From: an uncultured Oscillospiraceae bacterium
GTDB lineage: Bacteria; Bacillota; Clostridia; Oscillospirales; Oscillospiraceae
Assembly (NCBI GenBank): GCA_944385775.1
Contig: CALWYM010000124.1
Span: 1 to 5,049, forward strand
Length of the DNA stretch: 5,049 nt
Direction of reading: 5' to 3'
Positions within the stretch are counted from its first letter, which is position 1; every line of letters begins with the position of its first letter. The translations under genes were made by a program, and so were the position numbers. The notes beneath the pieces are model-generated. The model was given only the letters and a program-made list of their open reading frames with translations. It did not search any database and had not been told where the DNA came from. Below, piece after piece: positions 1 to 4,222 of the stretch.

Positions 1-624
1 ACGGATACCTTTAATTTCCTCATTTTCTGTATTGAACGCAAAAAGAACGTTTTCTCTGCCTTCCACTTTCTCGGGCTTATACAGATTTACAGTCATAAAA
101 ATATATTTTGGACTTTTGGCGTCAAAGTTTTGGAGCATACTGAGGTGAGGCAAAGAGTAGTTTTCTCCGCCGCCTATAATTAAATCGACAGCAGCTTTTT
201 CATCGTCAATTTTAAAAATGTTACCCTCTAAATTATTCCGGTCGGCAATGTATAGGTATTGACGATTTCCGGATATATGAACCGGCGTATTATCGGCTAA
301 AACCGATTCTAAATCCGGTGAGGAATAAGTGATAAGCTCATTTCCATTACTGTCAAATTTTTTCATGTAATAGGACATACCTTCCTTCGTAACGTGGGAA
401 AAAAGTACATAAATATCAGAGTTGTAGGCGTACATATCCATTATTATATCACCCGTTACGCTTTCGCCTGTGCCGGTAAAATCATAGGAGAGAAGTGTCT
501 CAGGGGTGTCTGTATCAACGTTCCACCGCTTTATTATGGAAACACTGTCGTTAATTTCAGCTGTCAGGAAAGAGGACTCATAGTATTTTGCCATATAAAC
601 AAAGGGACTGTCTTCTTTCTCCAT
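1..624 (-). CDS. Lipoprotein gene, C-terminal part (frameshifted continuation, partial at window edge)
   Basis: This minus-strand frame is open from the A6 run near 651 to the left edge without a stop, giving about 217 codons. If read alone, its first ATG is at 624 (MEKEDSPFVYMAKYYESSF), but I see no convincing ribosome binding site there, so it is probably the continuation of the lipoprotein read from 1064. The upstream frame ends in YKLDIAEKT-stop. A one-base shift at the A run gives YKLDIAEKNITTIDSKYM, which reads naturally. The protein has alternating hydrophobic and polar strand-like segments with recurrent Tyr/Asp/Gly turns (YVLFSHVTKEGMSYYMKKFD, YLYIADRNNLEGNIFKIDD), as in extracellular beta-propeller-like lipoproteins of Firmicutes. 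No catalytic motif is recognised, so the function is unknown. The true end of the gene lies outside the window. It could be a disrupted gene, a sequencing error, or a frameshift product. Confidence 0.7.
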   Translation of the reverse strand, partial: MEKEDSPFVYMAKYYESSFLTAEINDSVSIIKRWNVDTDTPETLLSYDFTGTGESVTGDIIMDMYAYNSDIYVLFSHVTKEGMSYYMKKFDSNGNELITYSSPDLESVLADNTPVHISGNRQYLYIADRNNLEGNIFKIDDEKAAVDLIIGGGENYSLPHLSMLQNFDAKSPKYIFMTVNLYKPEKVEGRENVLFAFNTENEEIKGIR

Positions 625-644
625 ATACTTAGAGTCTATTGTGG

Positions 645-656
645 TTATGTTTTTTC
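645..656 (-). other. Frame disruption in the lipoprotein gene at an A6 run
   Basis: Minus strand reads GAA AAA ACA TAA in the incoming frame (656-645). Re-reading one A after the AAA codon (653-651) gives GAA AAA AAC ATA ACC and keeps the frame open to the window edge. This equals loss of one A from a seven-A run, or a -1 slip. The context is not a canonical two-tRNA slippery heptamer, because the second codon ACA does not re-pair well as AAC. A mutation or sequencing error is therefore more likely than programmed frameshifting. Confidence 0.75.
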
Positions 657-1064
657 GGCAATATCAAGCTTGTAAATGGTGCGAAAACCTCCGTCTGTGT
701 TGGCAGAGGCGTAGAAATACCTGTCCTTCATAATAAGAGAGTCGCCGGAGGAGATATAACTATCCGGTATGTAGCAAAGTTCTTCAATGCCGTTGGTATC
801 GGGACGGTAGAGAAGAAACTTGTCTCTCGGAATAACACTGCCCATAGGGGGAGCTGAAGCGCTCAGAAGAATATTATCGCCGATGAAGCCTAAAATGTTT
901 ACGGAGGAGTAATCCTCAAAAATATCAGTTACAATGTGGGAGGAAATGTCCGTAAGCGTAATCTTAGGGTATTCAGCCGAATTTTCATCTTTAACCTTAC
1001 CAGAGCAGGATGGGACAACCAAAACAAGGGCAATTAATAAAAGCAAGTACTTAATTTTCTTCAT
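645..1064 (-). CDS. Putative secreted lipoprotein, N-terminal part
   Basis: The ATG at 1064 is chosen because AAGGAG (1078-1073) sits 8 bases upstream. The longer reading from GTG 1073 or ATG 1070 would overlap or crowd that site. The N-terminus MKKIKYLLLLIALVLVVPSC is a typical type II signal peptide: a Lys-rich start, a hydrophobic core at residues 6-17, and a lipobox-like VPSC with Cys20 as the predicted lipidated residue. The mature protein would be anchored on the outer face of the cytoplasmic membrane. The rest (139 aa before TAA at 647-645) has beta-strand-like repeats such as LLYRPDTNGIEELCYIPDSY and FRTIYKLDIAEK, suggesting propeller blades. The stop falls directly after an A6 run, and the next frame is open for over 200 codons, so this is probably the first 40% or less of one gene. 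The ligand or role is not recognisable. It is divergent from the RNase J gene, with its own promoter. Confidence 0.8.
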   Translation of the reverse strand: MKKIKYLLLLIALVLVVPSCSGKVKDENSAEYPKITLTDISSHIVTDIFEDYSSVNILGFIGDNILLSASAPPMGSVIPRDKFLLYRPDTNGIEELCYIPDSYISSGDSLIMKDRYFYASANTDGGFRTIYKLDIAEKT

Positions 1065-1072
1065 AATCATCA

Positions 1073-1078
1073 CTCCTT
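1073..1078 (-). promoter_or_regulatory. Ribosome binding site of the lipoprotein gene
   Basis: AAGGAG lies 8 bases before ATG 1064-1062. It decides the start: the in-frame GTG at 1073 uses its last G, and ATG 1070 is only two bases away, so neither could be served by it. Confidence 0.8.
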
Positions 1079-1118
1079 CTCATCTTTACTTTCTAAACTA
1101 ATAACCTGATACATAATA

Positions 1119-1147
1119 ATTTTATATTAAATAGCAAAATATGTAAA
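1119..1147 (-). promoter_or_regulatory. Sigma-A-type promoter for the lipoprotein gene
   Basis: On the minus strand TTTACA (1147-1142) and TAAAAT (1124-1119) are separated by exactly 17 bases, each matching five of six consensus positions. Transcription would begin near 1112, giving a leader of about 48 nt before ATG 1064. Confidence 0.6.
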
Positions 1148-1153
1148 GCACAA

Positions 1154-1163
1154 TTTGCGCAAA
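1154..1163. promoter_or_regulatory. Perfect 10-bp palindrome TTTGCGCAAA, possible operator
   Basis: The sequence is exactly self-complementary, and its GCGC core stands out in AT-rich surroundings. It lies 6 bp upstream of the minus-strand -35 box, a position suited to an activator or repressor. No cognate regulator is recognised, and a 10-bp palindrome can arise by chance. Confidence 0.3.
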
Positions 1164-1297
1164 AGTTATAAAAATGCTGTAAAAAGTAAAAGAAATTTAA
1201 TTATGTTGCATATAAATAATTTTGAGGATTATCTATAATGAGAGGGACGTGACAGAAAAAGACAAGTTTTTCTCCTTAATCTTACAAAATGCTGTAT
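1164..1297. other. AT-rich divergent intergenic spacer, no gene seen
   Basis: No open frame with a ribosome binding site is visible. A lone TATAAT (1234-1239) has no -35 box at a usable distance; the nearest, TTGCAT at 1206-1211, is 22 bases away. A 7-bp A/T inverted repeat (AGAAAAA 1254-1260 with TTTTTCT 1267-1273) has no U tract after it and is probably not a terminator. Confidence 0.4.
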
Positions 1298-1326
1298 TTG
1301 ACAAACTGAGGGCACTCTGCTATAAT
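1298..1326 (+). promoter_or_regulatory. Perfect-consensus sigma-A promoter for the RNase J operon
   Basis: TTGACA (1298-1303) and TATAAT (1321-1326) are separated by exactly 17 bases, a full match to the sigma-70/sigma-A consensus. Transcription should start near A1333. The leader to the GTG start at 1577 would then be about 244 nt. Such a strong core promoter implies that initiation is not limiting, so control, if any, would act on the leader or on message stability. Confidence 0.85.
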
Positions 1327-1350
1327 TATCCTAGTTTAATTTCGGGCAGT

Positions 1351-1371
1351 ACTGCGTTTTTATTACGCAGT
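1351..1371 (+). promoter_or_regulatory. 5'-proximal hairpin in the rnj leader
   Basis: ACTGCGT (1351-1357) and ACGCAGT (1365-1371) form a perfect 7-bp stem with a 7-base loop, about 18 nt after the inferred transcription start. It is followed by an interrupted T-rich stretch (1371-1386, with TA alternation), so weak attenuation is conceivable, but the U tract is broken and the stem short. It overlaps the 10-bp palindrome GCAGTACTGC (1346-1355). A 5' stem could also shield the message from 5'-3' exonuclease; that is inference. Confidence 0.5.
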
Positions 1372-1401
1372 TTATATATATATTTTTAAATTATTTTGAC
1401 G

Positions 1402-1423
1402 TTAAAGCGCTGTGGCGCTTTGA
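1402..1423 (+). promoter_or_regulatory. Second hairpin in the rnj leader
   Basis: AAAGCGC (1404-1410), loop TGTG, then GCGCTTT (1415-1421) make a perfect 7-bp stem. It extends to 9 bp in RNA with a U-G (1403/1422) and a U-A (1402/1423) pair. No T tract follows on either strand, so this is not a terminator. It is a likely structural element of the 5' UTR. Confidence 0.5.
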
Positions 1424-1435
1424 AATATTACATAC

Positions 1436-1550
1436 GGACAAAGGATTTGCCTGTGTTATCTGTGTCTGCGGAAAGTTTCCCGGAGCGTTTGTGGGGCTGA
1501 GGGGTTTTGCGCGAAAGACGGCACAATTCACAGGTCTGGTTTTGTTGTCC
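1436..1550 (+). promoter_or_regulatory. Candidate long irregular hairpin in the rnj 5' UTR
   Basis: Complementary segments nest in order. GGACAA (1436-1441) pairs with TTGTCC (1545-1550), CCTGTG (1450-1455) with CACAGG (1529-1534), and TGTGTC (1461-1466) with GGCACA (1520-1525, one G-U). TGCG (1467-1470) then pairs with CGCG (1510-1513, one G-U), and AAA (1472-1474) with TTT (1506-1508). The result is a rod of about 115 nt with internal loops, ending 10 bases before the AAGGAG site, so it could influence translation or decay. Hand-found pairing of this kind can be fortuitous. I do not recognise a known riboswitch, T-box, SRP, tmRNA or RNase P signature. A 6S-like independent RNA was considered, but no clear terminator follows. 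Confidence 0.4.
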
Positions 1551-1560
1551 TTTTATAGAA

Positions 1561-1566
1561 AAGGAG
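1561..1566 (+). promoter_or_regulatory. Ribosome binding site supporting the GTG start of rnj
   Basis: AAGGAG ends 10 bases before GTG 1577. No ATG lies near in frame upstream, and the GTG reading begins MAEKLKLISLGGLNEIGKN, matching the usual RNase J N-terminus. Confidence 0.8.
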
Positions 1567-1576
1567 ATTATTTTTA

Positions 1577-3238
1577 GTGGCAGAAAAGTTAAAACTAATT
1601 AGCTTAGGCGGACTTAACGAGATTGGAAAGAATATGTACGTCTATGAGTACGGCGAGGACATTATCGTTGTGGACTGCGGAATTGGTTTTCCCGATGATG
1701 ATATGTACGGTGTTGACGCTGTTATTCCGGATATAACATATCTTGTTAAGAACAAGCACAGAATTCGGGGCATAATTCTTACTCACGGTCACGAGGACCA
1801 CATAGGAGCCATGCCCTTTGTTATGGACGAGATTGACGCTCCCGTTTACTGTACTGCCCTTACCGCGGCTCTTGTAAACATCAAGCTTCAGGAGAGGGGC
1901 AATGCGGACAAGGTCAAGATAAATGTGGTCAAGGCAGGGGACACGGTAAAGATCAGTCCTTCATTTAAGGTTGAGTTTATCCATGTAAATCATTCTATAC
2001 CTGACGCTGTCGCGCTGGCAATCAGAACACCTGTTGGTATTGTTATCCACACGGGGGACTATAAGATTGACACAACGCCTATTGATGGCGGAATGATTGA
2101 TTTGGCACGGTTTGGTGAATTGGGGAAGAAGGGCGTGTTGGCGCTGGTTTCCGATTCTACCAACGTGGAAAATCCGGGTTTCTCTCTTTCGGAGAGCGTT
2201 GTTGCCCAGAATTTTGAGAATCAGTTTAAGGACTGCAAGGAGAGAATTATTGTCACGACCTTTTCCTCTAATGTCCACAGGCTTCAGCAGGTTATAAACT
2301 GCGCCAAAAAGTATGACAGAAAGGTTGCGGTTACAGGTCGCAGCATGGAAAATGTGCTCCGGGTGGCAAAGGAGCTGGGCTACATTGACATTCCCAACGG
2401 GGTGCTGGTGGACATTGCTCAGACTAAGAGCCTGCCAAGGGACAAGGTCGCTATCATAACGACAGGCAGTCAGGGTGAAACGATGAGTGCCCTTCACCGT
2501 ATGGCCTTTGGAGAGCATAAGCAGGTGGACATTGTGGCAGGGGACAAGATTATAATTTCGGCCTCCGCCATACCGGGAAATGAAAATTCAATAAGCTCCG
2601 TTATAAATGAGCTTTTCCGCAAGGGCGCTACGGTGGTCTATGAGCGCAGCGCCTCACTTCATGCGTCAGGTCACGCCTGCCGTGGAGAGCTTAAGCTTAT
2701 GCTTGCTCTTATAAAGCCTAAATTTTTTATTCCCGTTCACGGTGAGTACCGTCATTTGAAAATTCACGCCGAACTGGCGAAACATATGGGTATTTTACCT
2801 AAAAATGTTGTTATAAGCGATTTGGGTAAGGTTGTGGAGATGACCGGAAGATCTATAAAGATAAACGGCACTGTTCAGGCGGGCAGGGTGTTTGTAGACG
2901 GTACTGGCGTTGGCGATGTGGGCTCCGTAGTTCTCCGCGACAGAAAGCATCTTGCCCAGGACGGTATGCTTGTAGTGGTTGTAAGCCTTTCCGGCGAGGA
3001 CGGCTCCATGATTTCCGGACCTGACATTATTACAAGAGGCTTTGTATATGTCAAGGAGGCGGAGGAGCTTATAGGAGAGCTTAAGGATATTACGGCAACC
3101 GTTGTGTTTGACTGCCAGTATAAGCATATGCATGACTGGACCACGGTGAAGGCCATTATAAAGGCAAAGCTTTCCGATTACCTCTATAAAAAGACAAGAC
3201 GCAGTCCGATGATTCTTCCTGTTATAATGGAGATTTAA
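1577..3238 (+). CDS. rnj: Ribonuclease J
   Basis: This is a complete 553-aa RNase J, close to the roughly 555 aa of Bacillus subtilis RNase J1. The enzyme is a Zn-dependent endonuclease and 5'-3' exonuclease acting in mRNA decay and rRNA/RNA maturation in the cytoplasm. The metallo-beta-lactamase core shows H70-G-H72-E-D74-H75, then H139 (VNHSIPD), D161 (HTGDYK) and H388 (PVHGEYRH), the full metal-binding set. The beta-CASP insert covers roughly residues 205-350, with TTFSSNVHRLQ (227-237), TTGSQGE (295-301) and SASAIPGNE (328-336). The phosphate-binding HASGH is at 362-366. A C-terminal domain follows from about 440 (GTGVGDVGS, DGMLVVVVSLSGEDG, ITRGFVY). The start is GTG with AAGGAG upstream. 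It is transcribed from the consensus promoter at 1298-1326 through a long leader, and is followed after 5 bases by the ArsC-like gene. No key residue is missing. Whether it is J1- or J2-like cannot be settled here. Confidence 0.97.
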   Translation: MAEKLKLISLGGLNEIGKNMYVYEYGEDIIVVDCGIGFPDDDMYGVDAVIPDITYLVKNKHRIRGIILTHGHEDHIGAMPFVMDEIDAPVYCTALTAALVNIKLQERGNADKVKINVVKAGDTVKISPSFKVEFIHVNHSIPDAVALAIRTPVGIVIHTGDYKIDTTPIDGGMIDLARFGELGKKGVLALVSDSTNVENPGFSLSESVVAQNFENQFKDCKERIIVTTFSSNVHRLQQVINCAKKYDRKVAVTGRSMENVLRVAKELGYIDIPNGVLVDIAQTKSLPRDKVAIITTGSQGETMSALHRMAFGEHKQVDIVAGDKIIISASAIPGNENSISSVINELFRKGATVVYERSASLHASGHACRGELKLMLALIKPKFFIPVHGEYRHLKIHAELAKHMGILPKNVVISDLGKVVEMTGRSIKINGTVQAGRVFVDGTGVGDVGSVVLRDRKHLAQDGMLVVVVSLSGEDGSMISGPDIITRGFVYVKEAEELIGELKDITATVVFDCQYKHMHDWTTVKAIIKAKLSDYLYKKTRRSPMILPVIMEI

Positions 3239-3243
3239 TCCCT

Positions 3244-3576
3244 ATGAATATACAGATTTTCGGCAAGGCAAAAAGCTTTGACACTAAAAAGGCTGAGAGA
3301 TATTTTAAGGAGCGGCGGATTAAGTTTCAGTCTGTTGATATTATCAAATACGGCATGAGCCGGGGGGAATTTGAGTCAGTACGCCGTGCCGTCGGTCTTG
3401 AGGCAATGATAGACGAAAAGGCAAAGGGGATTGAGAAACTTATCTATCTTGCCCACGAGGACGATAAGATTGAAAAGCTCCTGGAGGACCAGAGCCTTAT
3501 TAAATGCCCTATTGTGAGAAACGGGCGCCAGGCTACCGTGGGCTACTGTCCCGAGATTTGGGCAACCTGGGAGTGA
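3244..3576 (+). CDS. ArsC/Spx-fold (thioredoxin-like) protein lacking catalytic cysteines
   Basis: The 110-aa protein has the ArsC/Spx family outline. It shows an N-terminal beta strand and loop (NIQIFGKAKSFDTKKAERYF), a mid motif FQSVDIIKYGMSRGEFESV (28-46), and a C-terminal LIKCPIVRNGRQATVGYCPEIW, with Pro89 as the expected cis-proline next to a strand. In arsenate reductases and Spx the loop carries a CxxC or single Cys after the first strand. Here the equivalent positions are Ser11 and Thr14, so arsenate reduction or thiol redox switching by that site is unlikely. Remaining cysteines are C88 and C102. Role unknown: possibly a binding or adaptor protein (Spx itself binds RNA polymerase), but the RNAP contact cannot be shown here. 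ATG 3244 lies 5 bases after the rnj stop, with GGAGA (3229-3233) inside the end of rnj, indicating a shared operon and probable translational coupling. A terminator follows at 3611. Confidence 0.85.
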   Translation: MNIQIFGKAKSFDTKKAERYFKERRIKFQSVDIIKYGMSRGEFESVRRAVGLEAMIDEKAKGIEKLIYLAHEDDKIEKLLEDQSLIKCPIVRNGRQATVGYCPEIWATWE

Positions 3577-3610
3577 CCTTACTGAGTTAAAGTAGTATAA
3601 TAATATAAAA

Positions 3611-3650
3611 GGAACCGGAGGGTATTATGCTCCCGGTTCCTTTTTGTTTT
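3611..3650 (+). terminator. Intrinsic terminator of the rnj operon
   Basis: GGAACCGG (3611-3618) pairs perfectly with CCGGTTCC (3633-3640), a GC-rich 8-bp stem that can extend past a bulged A. It is followed at once by TTTTTGTTTT (3641-3650). It lies 35 bases after the ArsC-like stop and isolates that operon from marR. On the minus strand only four Ts follow, so activity in that direction would be weak. Confidence 0.92.
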
Positions 3651-3672
3651 GTCAAAAAAGTTTCAGATTGCC

Positions 3673-3701
3673 TTGACAAAAATGAAAAATAATTGTATTA
3701 T
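3673..3701 (+). promoter_or_regulatory. Sigma-A promoter of the marR-ABC operon
   Basis: TTGACA (3673-3678), a 17-base spacer and TATTAT (3696-3701) give a near-consensus promoter 23 bases after the rnj-operon terminator. Transcription should begin near 3708, leaving a leader of about 41 nt that is filled by operator-like repeats. Confidence 0.8.
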
Positions 3702-3712
3702 CTTGATTATAA

Positions 3713-3746
3713 TTGATAAGGTATCTTATTAAAAGGTGACTTATTA
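3713..3746. promoter_or_regulatory. Probable MarR operator: imperfect palindrome plus tandem repeat
   Basis: TTGATAAGGTATCTTATTAA (3713-3732) is a 20-bp inverted repeat with eight of ten base pairs matched, centred about 15 bases after the inferred start site, where a bound dimer would block transcription. In addition AAGGTATCTTATTA (3718-3731) recurs as AAGGTGACTTATTA (3733-3746), 12 of 14 identical with a 15-base period. The second copy contains the marR Shine-Dalgarno (AAGGTG). A further TATCTT half-site overlaps the -10 box (3699-3704). This fits autorepression by the adjacent MarR protein, which is known for the family but not demonstrated here. Confidence 0.65.
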
Positions 3747-3748
3747 TA

Positions 3749-4213
3749 ATGGACCTTACTGTAAAGGAAGTGTTTTTTTTGACTGATAATGAGCTGCTCA
3801 TGCTTATCCACAGGGTTGATAAGCTCTACCATGAGGAGTATCACAAGGCGGTTCGCCTTGAAGATGACAGCGAAATCAGAGGTCACGGGCGAATACTCCG
3901 TGAACTGGACCACCATGATGGCATGACACAAAAAGCCCTTGCCGAGCATATGAGGATAAGACCTCAATCTCTGACAGACGCTCTTATGAGAATAGAAAAG
4001 CTTGGATACATAGAGAGGAAGCGGAGCGAAAAGGACAGAAGGGAAGTGCTTGTAACCATTACGGAAAGCGGCAGGGAGCGGAGCATGATGTTTAAAAGGA
4101 TAAGTGATGAGGTTATTTGTGAAATGTTCAGCTGTCTTGACCGAGAGGAGAAGGAGCGGCTCGGAGAGCTACTTGAAAAATTAGTTAAACCGTCACAGCA
4201 AAATGGGAGGTAA
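3749..4213 (+). CDS. MarR-family transcriptional regulator
   Basis: The 154-aa protein is of normal MarR length. The winged helix-turn-helix is clear: RILRELDHHDGMTQKALAEH (48-67) leads into the recognition helix RIRPQSLTDALMRIEKLGYI (69-88), then the wing RKRSEKDRREVLVTITESGR (90-109) with the characteristic D-R-R at 96-98. N- and C-terminal helices (about 12-45 and 110-147) form the dimerisation region. Proteins of this family bind palindromic operators as dimers and are usually released by small ligands or oxidation; the one Cys pair here (124 and 129) is not a recognised redox motif. ATG 3749 is preceded by AAGGTG 10 bases upstream. An alternative TTG start at 3779 has AAGGAAG (3764-3770) upstream of it, after an eight-T run, but the ATG is preferred. 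The gene is followed after 9 bases by an exporter gene, so it very likely controls that operon. Confidence 0.93.
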   Translation: MDLTVKEVFFLTDNELLMLIHRVDKLYHEEYHKAVRLEDDSEIRGHGRILRELDHHDGMTQKALAEHMRIRPQSLTDALMRIEKLGYIERKRSEKDRREVLVTITESGRERSMMFKRISDEVICEMFSCLDREEKERLGELLEKLVKPSQQNGR

Positions 4214-4222
4214 TAATCGGGA

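Noticed and set aside
645..656. Programmed -1 frameshift in the lipoprotein gene
   Set aside because: The zero-frame codons AAA ACA do not form a proper X XXY YYZ heptamer, and no downstream stimulatory structure was evident. A base deletion or read error is simpler.
394..857. Plus-strand open frames at 394-675 and 639-857
   Set aside because: They lie antisense to the lipoprotein gene, have no good ribosome binding site and no recognisable protein features; they are shadows of the minus-strand coding frames.
1254..1273. A/T inverted repeat AGAAAAA...TTTTTCT as a terminator
   Set aside because: The stem lacks GC pairs and no uninterrupted T tract follows the hairpin; no gene ends just upstream.
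1333..1576. Known riboswitch or T-box in the rnj leader
   Set aside because: None of the conserved core sequences I can recall for T-box, TPP, SAM, c-di-GMP, fluoride, ZTP, yybP-ykoY or guanidine elements is present.
1961..2518. Long minus-strand open frame (185 codons) inside rnj, plus shorter antisense frames at 1604-1801, 2795-3133 and 2875-3156
   Set aside because: They are antisense to a well-conserved RNase J with every catalytic motif present. Their translations show no family features, and no promoter or ribosome binding site was seen.
3244..3576. Calling the small protein an arsenate reductase (arsC)
   Set aside because: The catalytic cysteine position is serine, and there is no arsenic resistance context (no arsR, arsB or acr3 nearby).
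3575..3761. Ten-base direct repeat GACCTTACTG at 3575-3584 and 3752-3761
   Set aside because: Ten-base repeats are expected several times by chance in 5 kb, and one copy lies in coding sequence; there is no sign of an element between them.
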